Shown here one piece after another: positions 11,943 to 22,868 of a DNA stretch of 64,000 nt. Under the pieces are notes generated by a model. The model saw only the letters and a program-made list of their open reading frames with translations. It ran no database searches and was not told the DNA's origin. A program made the translations under genes and the position numbers. The stretch's first letter is position 1. Each line of letters opens with the position of its first letter. Source of the DNA: Ophiobolus disseminans (lineage: Eukaryota; Ascomycota; Dothideomycetes; Pleosporales; Phaeosphaeriaceae); assembly GCA_010093685.1 (NCBI GenBank), contig MU006243.1, forward strand, positions 194,360-258,359. The letters are read 5' to 3'.

Positions 11943-12813
11943 TATGCTGTGTTATGATTAGGTTGTTATTATGGCTGTAGATCGCTAGAGCGGAGAAGAA
12001 TCTGGGTGGTATTAGTGGCGGATTCGAGAAGTATCTAGCAATGGCCTCATGCGGCGGCAGCGAGTAATTGAAGGTCGCGAGGGCCTTCAGACATAACTAT
12101 GCTAGGCAGAAACACAAACATCTGGGGTAATACTCACAGTGTGACTGGTCTCGAAACAGTAGCTTCAGTCGCGCGCTCATGTTCGAATGCGGCGGTCTAC
12201 AAGGAATGTCGTGCAGTCGCCAGGCTGTGTGAAGCTCTAGAGACAGTTCTAATATGTAAAGAATATACAGCAAGTGAAGTGAAGGTTGCGCGAGGTGAGA
12301 AGGCGAGTGATGGGTTGATGGACGGTTAGGTGGCGGGCGGGGAGAGGTCCACGAGGTGATCGACAGCACACGTCTCAGCCTCATGGCCCGTGCATAGTGA
12401 TTCATCGGCTCGGGTCGAGATTCGCACGCCACCCAAGATCATCACAGGGAGATCTTCAGAAACGCGAGATGTATGGTCTTTGACACCTCTAGACAGCTGT
12501 ATGTGCGTCATGAACCACACTTCGGATTAGTCGCCATCGACTTCGGGCCGTCGCAGGTGTTTGACGCCGTATGAAGCAGCACGACGCCAGTTGTTATCAA
12601 GGCTTTTTTACTGTGTTTGAAGTATATAGTTTCTAATTCAAAATTATCCGCCATGCTACTGCAAGTCACATAATGATAGTAATTTCGAAAGAATGCAACA
12701 CATCTCACAGTTCACCGTAAACTCCATTGTACCTCGGTACCGCAAACAGCCGCCCCACAATCCAGCCTCCAACCCCTCCAAACGCTCCCCTCCAAAATGG
12801 CCATCCAGCAGCA
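11943..12813. other. Divergent promoter region, NYN gene and carrier
   Basis: Both flanking genes are transcribed outward from here. It holds the likely 5'-leader intron of the NYN gene (about 11947-12137, minus strand), and near the right end an upstream ATG at 12797 that precedes the carrier start. Confidence 0.5.
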
Positions 12814-13828
12814 ATGTCCGCAGATTTCTGGGCCGGCTACGTGTCCGGCGCAGCTGGAATCATCATCGGCAACCCGCTTGACCTCGTGAAGACGCGAGTG
12901 CAAGCAGGAACGATCACACCAAGCATCGAGGGCACAGCATCGACATCCGCGACACCGCGAGCCTTTAGAGGACAGTTCGAGAATGCTGGGACACTTGTGA
13001 GAGGTACATAAATACCCGCAACGTGGCTTGAATGTTAGCAACTAACAACAAATCCCCAGTATAGGCGCAACAGCACCCATACTCGGCTATGGCGCGCTCA
13101 ACGCCCTGCTCTTCATGACCTACAACCGCACCCTCGCAGTCCTCGCTGACTCGCCCGCTTCGCCAACTTCCTTCTCGAAAGTCTGGCTCGCAGGCGCAAC
13201 AGGTGGCCTCGCATCCTTCGTCGTGTCCGCGCCCACCGAACTTATCAAATGCCGCGCGCAAGTGTCGACTGAGAGGAACATCAGCTCGTGGACGATTGCA
13301 AAGGATATATGGAGAAGCAATGGGTTCAGGGGGTTGTATTATGGAGGCGGTATTACCAGTGTAAGAGATGCTGTGGGATATGGGTTTTAGTAAGTCTTCT
13401 TGGGGAAGATAGGTACGGAAGGCAAGGGGACTGACGAGGGCAGCTTCTGGTCCTACGAGTGGATGAAGCGAACATCTTCGTCGCTAGATGACTCCGACCG
13501 AGAAACAGCTATGAAAGTGCTGCTGTGCGGTGGACTAGCTGGCATCATCACTTGGGTGTCTATATTCCCATTGGATGTGATCAAAACGAGAATACAAACG
13601 CAGGTGCTTCATAATACCCACCAGCAAGGCGAGCGCCACACACTATTGCAGTCGGACAGTTACGGAAAAAGAATGGGCTCTTTGGAGATTGCGAAGCATG
13701 CATATCGGACAGAAGGTGCTGGCGTCTTCTTCCGGGGTCTGGGCATCTGCAGTGTACGAGCTTTTGTTGTCAATGCGGTGCAATGGGCTTGTTATGAATG
13801 GATGATGCGCCTCCTGCAGAGGCCCTGA
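12814..13828 (+). CDS. Mitochondrial carrier (SLC25) protein
   Basis: Inner-membrane solute carrier of 299 residues, the usual length. Exons are 12814-13003, 13065-13389 and 13444-13828. The three tandem repeats each carry the signature PxD/ExxK/R: PLDLVKTR, PTELIKCR and PLDVIKTR. The matching downstream glycine motifs are present in the second and third repeats (GFRGLYYGG, GAGVFFRGLG). The first repeat is shortened around its matrix loop (SADFWAGYVSGAAG at the N-terminus). The branch site AACTAAC is visible in intron 1. Substrate cannot be read from the sequence; PTELIK in repeat 2 recalls carriers of amino acids or acyl-carnitine, a weak hint only. An upstream ATG at 12797 in another frame (AAAATGG context) overlaps this start. 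Confidence 0.9.
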
Positions 13829-14155
13829 AGTGTTTTGTGTGCACGCAATGTCTCACTAGAAGACTTAGACGAGAAATTGTATATAGACCCATGTGGATGC
13901 CTGTCGACCTTCAACCACATTCCAAGTTTGCCTTTTATAGAGTACAGTAAGAAATTTTGTCCTCCACTTGATTACCATGATAACGACCACGACGCGCAAA
14001 AGCCCCCTCCTGTTTGCAGTCTGGTGGAGATGGACAGAGGCGAGCGCGTGGAAAGTGATGGTTGACACGGATACGCCGGCGAATATAGCCAAGGATATCT
14101 CGTCATCGCCTTGAAATCAATGCCCAAAGGCTCGTGCGTGGCATGTAGAAGGAGT
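13829..14155. other. Convergent 3' spacer
   Basis: Short spacer between the 3' ends of the carrier and RRM genes. Nothing beyond presumed 3' untranslated sequence. Confidence 0.55.
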
Positions 14156-15857
14156 CTACATGATTTGATCCTGAGTCAATCCACCGGTATGCTCGGTGCC
14201 TTCCATAGCCTCGCCATTGTTCTGGTTGGTGTACTTGACGAAAGTCAAGCCGAGCGGCCTGCCACCGTATTGGTAGCCGGTGAATTTGGCTAAGCTATTG
14301 TCAGCTACGATCATGGAACCAAGAGGAAGATGACTTACCGATCGCAGTCTCGGCATCTGAAGTCTTTTCAAATTCGACGACGCCCGTTCCGCGCGAGCGA
14401 CCGTTCGGCTCGTACTGGATCTCTGCGCGCTCGACTTTGCCAATTGTGGTGAAAAGCTCGACCAAATCCTCGTTGCTGGTAGACCACGGTAGGTTGCGGA
14501 CGTAGATGACACTGCTGGGCTCTCCGCCAGGGGCAGCGAAGTCGGTGAATGGGTTGGGTGGGTTCGAGGCACCACCACTAGGCTCGAAGCCGGCACCGGC
14601 GCCAGGAGGGCCACCAGCGTAGCCTCCAGCTCCTCCAGCAAAGGCTCCACGTCCCCCACCGAAGCCACCTCCAAAGCCACCACGGCCGCCGCCAAAGCCT
14701 CCTCCTCGTCCGCCGAAGCCTCCGCCGAAGCCGCCACGACCGCCGCCGAAGCCACCGCGACCGCCAAAGCCGCCAGGAGCTCCAGCGAAACGATCTTCGC
14801 GAACCTCGAGGTTGCGTCCTTGCCACTCATAGCCGTTGAATTGATTGATGGCATTTCGCGCATCATCCACGGTCTCGAAAGCTACTATGCCCGAGCCCTT
14901 GGGACGACCGTCCGGAGCAACGTGAACATCGGCACGAAGAACGGAGCCGGTGTGTGCGGCTTGGCGGAAGAGGTCCTTCAGATCCTGCCAGCCAACATTG
15001 TAGGGAAGCTAGGTATCAGTTAGCAAGTGCGGGAAATGGGACAACCTGAGAAGAAACGGGCTACAAACGTTGGCAACATAGACCTGTCTGCCACCTCCAC
15101 CAGCACCGCCTGCGCCAGGGGGACCTCCAAAGCCTGGCTGGAAACCACCGCGCATGCTAGGAGCGCCTTCGAAGCCTCCGCGTGAGGTAGTCGGGTTGCT
15201 GAATCGAGGCTCGGCCTCTCGGTCTTCGCGAACGTATACGAGTCGGCCCATAAGGTTCTGATTGCTGAGCGTCGCCACGGCATTTTGAGCCTGCTCCCGG
15301 GTCGCATATTCCACAATGCCACAGCCCTACACCCAAGCAAAAGCCAGTCAACCTCCATCCTTCTCACGATCAGGACCAGCCGTCATTCATTACCTTTGAC
15401 ATTCCGTTCGGGAGGAGAAGTACGTCGGCGAAGAGAACTTCACCCGCTACGACCCTGTTAGCCTTGCTCTTGCCCTTGCGCGTCCTGCGGTGCTCGTACC
15501 TTGTCGCATAAAGTCCTTCAGGTGGTGCCACTTGACATCGTAAGACAGGTTGCCGACGTAGACGCGACGATCCTGCTGCGAAGAGTCTCTAATGCTCTGC
15601 ATCATGTTGTCCTTGCCTTCAACTGACCGCGCCGGAGCTCCTCGACCTGCACCGCCGTAAGACTGATAGCCTGCCGCGCCCTGCGCACCACTGTTGGGGG
15701 AACGAGAACGACGGTCACCGCGGCGGTAGTCTTCGCGGTCTCCTCGGCTGCGAGAACGGCTGCGTGGCGAGTACGAACGGCGAGAGCGTCGCGGTGAGCG
15801 AGATCGTCGACGGGGAGAGCGGTCGCGCTGCTCATACTGGTCAGTTTCGTACGACAT
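14156..15857 (-). CDS. SR-like protein with three RRMs (Gbp2/Hrb1 type)
   Basis: Predicted mRNA-binding and export or splicing-coupled protein of 490 residues. Exons: 15857-15500, 15446-15394, 15326-15069, 15008-14339, 14289-14156. The N-terminus is an Arg/Ser-rich region (RDRSPRRRSRSPRRSRRSYS). RRM1 starts at VYVGNLSYDVKWHHLKDFM and has GCGIVEYAT. RRM2 starts at QVYVANLPYNVGWQDLKDLF and has GSGIVAFET. RRM3 starts at VIYVRNLPWSTSNEDLVELF and has GTGVVEFEK. RRM2 and RRM3 are linked by a long Phe/Gly/Arg-rich tract (GGFGGGRGGFGGG, about 14600-14790). RS domain plus three RRMs matches yeast Gbp2/Hrb1, which bind mRNA through the THO/TREX route. The exact orthologue is not proven. An in-frame ATG five codons upstream (15872) is an alternative start. 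Confidence 0.92.
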
Positions 15858-18800
15858 AATGGCGGTCTGCATGCGAGCGAGACAATGGCAGGCAAGTAAG
15901 AGATAGGGCGGCTGTAGTGGGCGCAACTGCTGCTGTTGCGCGGGTGATGGTGCTTGGAGATTGTGAGGTGCGCGCGTGAAGGTGAGCAGCACCGGCGCGG
16001 CCCAGTGAGGCCAGAGCGCTTAGCGGCAGTTACCGGCTTAGTCACGTGCTGGGCCACCGCCCGCCGACCACCAGCGAACCACGGAAGGGTTGCTGCCTGA
16101 ACAAGAGCGGACTCGAGGTCTGGCAGCTCGAGCACGCTTCGCCTTCACCGCAGCCCAATTGCGCCTCGGGAATGAGGCGAGGGCCGCTCCTTCCCCAGGC
16201 AGTGGATACAGAAAGAGACAAGGACAGGTGTACTTACCCTATCGTCTGGGCGGTAATTGTCGTCTGAAGGGCCGAGTCAGCAGGAGAAAACCTCAGGATG
16301 TGGGAGGAGGCAGAACCGTGATGAATGGCGCGAAGACGAGGGGAATAAGGGAGGGGAAGCCACGGGTGCGTGACTAGCTCTTACCCATGATGTGTATAAG
16401 AAGTAGCTACCGTGCCAGCTGAGGTGTGTGGACCCAGCAATGTGCAGCACACAGGAGCTGCAGACGACAGATTGCGGTCCTTCTTCTGCCTTCTCTCAAT
16501 GACGCTGAATGGGGCCTCGCAAGAGCAAGCCTCCCACGGCACAGCAGCCCTGCAGCCAATAGGCTTGCAGAAGTGAGCACCGAGAGCTCAAGGACCACCC
16601 GGCAGCTTGGTTTGGTTGACGGCGGGTGAGGTTGCAGAACGATCGGGGGTGGTGAATGCTGTAAGCTCTAGGTGCTGCGTAGGCGTGGTGTAAGATTGAC
16701 TTAAAAGGGGCTATGACGCGCAAGTCATTGGGCGCATCAAGCTGAGGAAGGCAAACAAGAGTGCTCCTGCCTTCTCGAGCAAGCAACCGTGGTGGAGTTG
16801 TGAATGCTTGGACGTCCAAACAGCTCCCCCACCATTACGGGCAGCGGGGCGGACGGCTTCTCTGCGCGGCGAATACGGTACCTAAGCCGGTCCTGTGCCT
16901 AGCCTTTTCTTCCGGATTTAGTAACCGACACTGCCAACTCTTTTCCTATCAAAACGGGCGTGTTTGCTCATCAAACAATTGCTCCTCGATCCTGTCACAC
17001 CCACCATTCGGCAGATTGCATCTACTAGATGGGTTTGTATCACGGGTTCATCCCGCTACTCCAGCCACACAGCCTAACCTTCCGAGGCTCAACCTCTAGC
17101 TCTCTTTTGGACTAATTTTGCTCTTCATGCATGTCTCGTGTGGGCTCTCGCATAGAAAGAACTTGCTATATATGCCCTTGGATTTGTTCGAATTCATCGC
17201 AAGATGTATCTGTTTCTCTACTGCATAGATGCCGGAGGTAAACATACGACTTGATTAGCCTCGATTACCCAGTTGCCGACTTTTTTCCTTTCCCCCACTA
17301 ACAACTGCATCCACTTTGGCCAGTCACATTTGCTCTCTTTGTCTATGAGGATTTATGTCCGCCATCGATGTGCTTTAGTAAGTACTTCCCACTCTTCACA
17401 CGTAAATCTCAGACAGTTGATATTCTAGTTTAACCAGCACTTGCCAGTCGATTCCAACCTTCCTTGCATTCGCTACTATCGTTTCTAGGCACGAGACTGC
17501 TCTTTGACTAACTTGGGCAGGTGGCGCATTCGATTGGGTACAAGCTAAAGTACCAGCTGATCACCTCGCTGCACCAACTGCTGGGACGTGGCCAAGTACC
17601 ATGATTGGCTTCACTATTGTGTGATAAGCTTTCGACAAACTGAGGGACCCGAGAGACCCCACCGTGGTGGCTTGCTCATGATTTGCCACTGAGCCACTCG
17701 TCACTGACCTAGTGTGTAGCGATTGTCCGGCTTCCGCGATCGCAGTTAAAGCAGGCAAACTTGCGTCTCAGCAGTGACAATTATCGCTACATTGTGGGTG
17801 CGGATTGGACTTGCTTGGTCACCTGTCTCGAGAGCAAGACGTTCGCGAGCACAGTCTCCGTAGGCTTGCGTGGCGCATGTCGTGCGAATCGCGCTGTCAC
17901 ACCGGAGGAGCCAGCAGCGCTCCAAGATCGTGCTCAAGTCCTCGTTGCAGCATCTGAGTGGGGCGGCTTGTCACACAGTGCTCCCAGCGCTTGGTCGCCA
18001 GATGCACGGTGTTGTTGGGAAGCACCAGACCCTGGCATTCGCCCACGTAAGTGGTAACTTGCCGTCCGATGTGGGGTCCGTTTTCACTGACCGGTAGCCA
18101 ACCTCCCGCTCACAAAATATGCGGTAAATAATGGCCAGGCCTGAAGGCGCCCTGATTACCCACACTGTAGTACCCACTTTTCAGTTGCCCGGCTGCAGAA
18201 GTAAGAAGTGATTGAATACTGGTCACACACGATGCAATGCGGTTCCAGCACTTTCTCCTTAATACAAGCAGCCCGTTGCAATCACTGATGTCGTTTTGAG
18301 CATTAGACAAGGTTCTGCAGTACGGCACGGGTTTTTTTTTTTGAAGCTGGCCTGCTCCTTCATTGGTTGGGCGCTTCGAACCAGAAAGTACACTTCCAAC
18401 ATTGAAAGGTTACCTCATGAGCTCTAGCTCAGTGGTTTTAGGGAAGTAATTAGTTGCATGATCCTGTTCGGTATCGATTCAGGCCTGAGAGACATAGTTC
18501 TTGGAAGGACATATTCCTCTCAAAAGAACCCAAAATGTCCTAGAGCTACACAGGTTCGTCAAGCTGCATGGATTGCATTATCGCCCGGCATCGCATTGAC
18601 CTGCTGATACAGATAACCAGCTCATAGATCGGAAAGCAAGATAGCAATGAGGAAGAGTGACAACATTCGCTCATGTATATCGATTTAGGCGCGGAGCTCT
18701 CCTTCGTGGCTCTGTAGTCAACCAGCTTCCACCTAATACGTACAATTACAGATTATGGCTCGTGCGACACCTACTGTGTGGCTGAAGCTCAGAACTAGCA

Positions 18801-20168
18801 ATGACATTAGGGAAGCTCAAAGGAAAAATGGTGAGTCATTAAGCAATTAACTACCTACCTAGGTAGGTAGGTACGTACAGTGCACTATTTAATATACAGC
18901 AATGCTTGGGTATTAAGTGGTACCGATAAGTTAGTTACCACACCAACAGCTTTTGTAAATCACGAGCAACAATCCCTACAACCTTTGCCTCCTTGTAACC
19001 CTCGGCCGAGCTCGTCAGGGCGTAAAAGTTGTCGCTATCAACAAGTCCGCATGTGGCAATCTTTCCTCGTGTATTTGCAATTGACTACGCTCGAATCTAG
19101 GGTTCTCAATGCTCTGTATTGTTAAGGCATCACCAATAGGTTACTCATCGCAACTCGGGACGGGCCGCCTAGGCGGAAGCTCGTCAGAGATGACTGAGCT
19201 GCTTGGAGCGCAGCAGCTCAGTGCCAACATAGCTAAACGCGGTTCGTTGCAGTCTAGGGCAAAATGACGAAGTATTCTCGGCCAAGTTGTTGTGTTTCTC
19301 GTCAATAGTCACTAAGAAAAGGACGTGGCGCTCGTCCAAATATTTGGATACACCTTTTTAAATCCTGAATTAGATGCAGGTATCGGTGCTCCGGCGGCTC
19401 ACTGCGTATGATATCCTATCTTGCCGGAGACTGTATTGACGCATTGCAGATACCTCACCGTGACGCTATTTCCCTCCATAATAAAGATGTTCACAGGCAT
19501 GTGTCCAATCCCTGTGAAGTGCGAGGTTCGTGCGATAAGACGAACAGTGGGGCGATTATCCAAGTTTTTGCAAGGCGGTTGCACTTCTCGTGGCGGCGGG
19601 AAAGCCGCTCGTACATGCAGATGGTAGCCCACTATTCTCGCGGCCTTCTTGCCGTGTCATGCTTTCCGAGATATATGCGGCGAAAGAAGAAGGCACGCTA
19701 TACCATTTCCGCACTAGTCAGCAACGATTGTCAAGTCATCGACATCGACACCCTTCCATCAACGAAACACTGTTCCGAGCGAACTCCGTCAAAGTGAGGT
19801 GCTTTGCAAATCCTGTCGTCAAAGACGCAAATTCTTCGATGGTATGTTTTGTATATATAGAAGGTTGTCTGCCACCCATAATGCATCACCCAGCTATCAA
19901 CTATTATCAGCATTGCATCACACTTTTATACGATCTTCTTTGCATACACCCCTGAAACATCCAGTTCGGGTAATTGCTCTGCATAACGCGCCCAAGTACA
20001 CACTCAAGCATCAGTCATCACTGCGCATATTCCCACAGCCAACTCTACACGCTCTGATAGCATAAATACTCGCCACTGGGCCTCAGGCCAAGTACCTTCA
20101 GCACCTTTCATCTCGTCCTTTAAACTGCACGAGATACACTCGAGTCACCTGATCCTTCCACCACTACC
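15858..20168. other. Gene-poor tract, 4.3 kb
   Basis: Upstream of both the RRM gene (left) and the MFS gene (right). I found no frame with coding character; the open frames present are short and of random composition. It contains an 11-base T tract near 18333 and a perfect palindrome at 18851-18870. Long regulatory DNA, a non-coding RNA or decayed repeats are all possible. Confidence 0.45.
18851..18870. repeat. 20-bp perfect palindrome
   Basis: CTACCTACCTAGGTAGGTAG is its own reverse complement and is flanked by a further GTACGTAC. It could form a small cruciform or be a paired binding site. It may also be chance from a CCTA/TAGG simple repeat. Confidence 0.8.
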
Positions 20169-21911
20169 ATGGCTGAGGAAGCAATCCGGCAACCGGCCGA
20201 GCCAATGCACCCCATACACGCACTACCAAACGACAGTGCCTCAGAAATCACACGCATGGAGTCCGAAAAGTTCGTCCCTATCCGTCGCGAGCCAACCATC
20301 GAAGAAGTCATCAACCTTCCTCTTCGCATGCTCAGCAATGACGCCAACCTCGACGAATACACCCAAGAAACTGTCAATGGACAGATGCTCAGAGAGATAC
20401 GATCCAATGCCACCGGTCGAATCGAGCGCTATGAGCTCGTCACATTCAAGATCGACGACCCAGAAAATCCAAAGAATTGGAGTAAGGCATACAAATGGTG
20501 GTGCACCATGTGTGTCGCTATCACTTGCTTCGTCGTCGCCTTCAATTCGGCTGTAATTACGGCTGACCTAGAAGGTGTCTCAGCGGAGTTCAATGTCAGC
20601 GAAGAGGTATCGCTGCTCACCATCACTCTCTTCGTCATGGGTTTCGGTATCGGCCCTATGGCCTTTGCTCCGTTGTCTGAGATCTGTGGACGCCGTCCCA
20701 TCTATGCAGTGACACTGGCACTCGCCGTCATCTTCACCATTCCAGGCGCAGTCGCAAAGAATATCGGAACTCTCCTCGTCACTCGCTTCATTGCCGGTAT
20801 CTGCTTCTCAGCACCCATGTCGCTCGTCGGTGGCACACTGGTGGATCTATGGAGAAACGAAGAGCGTGGTGTCCCCATGGCAGCATTCTCAGCAGCCCCG
20901 TTTATAGGCCCGGGTGTGGGCCCTCTGGTCGGCGGCTTCCTTTCTGAAGCAGGTGGCTGGCGATGGCTTTACTGGATTCAGCTCATCCTCAGTGGGATTG
21001 TGTGGATCTTCATCACGTTCACGGTCCCAGAGACATATGCGCCAAAGTTACTTGCGGACCGCGCGAAAAAACTCCGCAAGGAAACTGGTGACGAGAAGTT
21101 CGTTACTGAGCAGGATCTGGACTCTCGCCCCTTTACCCAAAAGCTGTCGCTCTTCCTGCTCCGGCCGTTCCAGCTGCTCTTCCGCGAGCTCATCGTCTTC
21201 TTCATTTCACTATACATGTCGGTTCTGTACGGACTGCTGTATATGTTCTTTGTTGCATTCCCGATTGTCTACCAGAAGGGCAAGGTACGTACTCTTACGA
21301 TCTCACATTGTACTCAGCAAAATTAACATACTACGCAGGGTTATAGTGCTGGTATCACTGGCCTAATGTTCATCCCCCTCATCGTCGGTGTCCTCATATC
21401 GGCTGCTTGCGCACCCCTCGTCAACAAGCACTACCTGTACCTCTCCGCCAAACACAACGGCCACCCACCCGCAGAGGCCCGTCTGATCCCCATGATGCTT
21501 TCCTGCTGGTTCATTCCAATCGGCATGTTCATTTTCGCCTGGACCTCATACGAAGATTTGCACTGGGCTGGTCCAGCATTCGGTGGCTTCTCCGTAGGGT
21601 TCGGCTTCATCTTTCTTTACAATTCTGCCAACAACTACCTCGTCGACTCGTACCAGCACCAAGCCGCATCCGCGCTTGCCGCGAAGACCTTCCTGCGGTC
21701 TTTCTGGGGCGCCTGCTGCGTTCTGTTTACTGTGCAGATGTACGACAGGCTTGGGGATCAGTGGGCCAGTTCGCTTCTGGGCTTCATTGGTCTTGCGTGC
21801 TGCGCTATTCCATTTATATTTTACTTCTATGGTTCGAGGATCAGGGCGCACTCGCACTTTGCCTATTCGGAGGATGAGGAGAATCAGCCAAGCGAGAAGC
21901 AGGGTGCTTAG
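20169..21911 (+). CDS. MFS transporter, DHA1 (drug:H+ antiporter-1) type
   Basis: Plasma-membrane proton antiporter of 562 residues. Exons are 20169-21284 and 21339-21911. A long cytosolic N-terminus ends in DDPENPKNWSKAYKWW, the entry signature of fungal DHA1 polyamine/multidrug exporters. MFS motif A follows as PLSEICGRRPIY, then FIGPGVGPLVGGFLSEAGGWRW (antiporter motif C and the WRW element). After a central loop, the second half includes GITGLMFIPLIVG and NSANNYLVDSYQHQAASA, also typical. About 12 hydrophobic segments are present. Likely export of toxic or self-made small molecules; substrate unknown. It lies next to a Zn2Cys6 regulator on the same strand, but there are no biosynthetic genes to make a cluster. 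Confidence 0.93.
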
Positions 21912-22868
21912 AAGGATGCTCCAGCTGTGGAGCCAGAGGAGGGGAAATGCCTCAGATGTTGAGGAGGATGATCATTGCCTTGGAAACATTCTGATATCAC
22001 CAAGAGATTGTATTGGCATGGAGTATGGTGGCGGTTATCATGGTCTGTTTTCGGAAGCACTGCATTGCATGGCGTTGGCGCAATTGGCGCCTGGATAAGT
22101 CGACGAAACGCATTTTGATGGCGGTTTGTCACCGCGGAGTTGGTAGTTCTGATAGGCGGTGTATATAGTAAGATAGAAGATGAAACAGAGCTTGATACTT
22201 AGTGTCGATTACTGATCCTGACAATGCCTCAATGTCGTATATACGTGTCTTTGATTCGGAGCACCTCATCTGCGCTTCAGGCTCAATAAGATGCGTGGTT
22301 GATGATGCAGTTGGAGGTGTGACCTGCTTCAAGCTCTCGGTAAGTCGCAAAAGCCGGAAATAGACACACTATCCTGTCTGTATACAGAGAATTTTAAGCT
22401 TTTAAAACAGCTGTTCTATACGTAGACGTAGCCGTCAAGCTTAGCTTTTTTGTTTCCGGCTTTCACGGCTTACCGAGAGTCAAGGTATCCATGTCTGATC
22501 TACAGGATTGCCATGGTGGGTGTCTTCTGGTGGAAGTCGAGGTTGATCTTCTGGGAGCGAAAACCCTGGTCTACGTACAGTAGAAGCTGACTAGACTCAC
22601 CTTTACAAACTTAGGTGAAATCAATATACATGGATTCCGAACCAAGACCATGCAACCAGTGTGATATGGAGTGTGGCATACAGTGGGCCTGCGGTGGTGC
22701 AAGACAAGCCTTTCTAGGCCCGTGACTAACGGGTAGCTGGCATGCTCGCTAGCAGTGGGGCTGGCCTGGCAGCCGAAAGCCTTACCAAGACGCCTCTACG
22801 AAGCGCGTCAGTCCGGTGCATCATCGCCGCCAACCCTCAACCCCGAATCCTCGCCGAAACCCCCGAGC
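21912..22868. other. Spacer between MFS and Zn2Cys6 genes, holds a MITE
   Basis: Contains the MITE at 22334-22479, about 390 bases before the start of the regulator gene. No gene otherwise. Confidence 0.55.
22334..22479 (+). mobile_element. MITE copy 1, 146 bp
   Basis: Ends are imperfect terminal inverted repeats of about 27 bases: CTCTCGGTAAGTCGCAAAAG on the left, with the complement of TTTCACGGCTTACCGAGAG on the right. The element is flanked by a direct duplication TCAAG (22329-22333 and 22480-22484). It has no coding capacity. A second copy with the same inner sequence lies at 29092-29230 in reverse orientation. Small size, inverted ends, target duplication and a repeat copy define a miniature inverted-repeat element, presumably moved by a DNA transposase elsewhere in the genome. 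The superfamily cannot be assigned; a 5-base duplication argues against Tc1/mariner (TA). Confidence 0.85.

Noticed and set aside
18418..18489. tRNA-like A and B box pair (TAGCTCAGTGG and GGTATCGATTC) with correct spacing
   Set aside because: The acceptor and T stems do not pair and no T-tract terminator follows. At most a tRNA-derived fragment.
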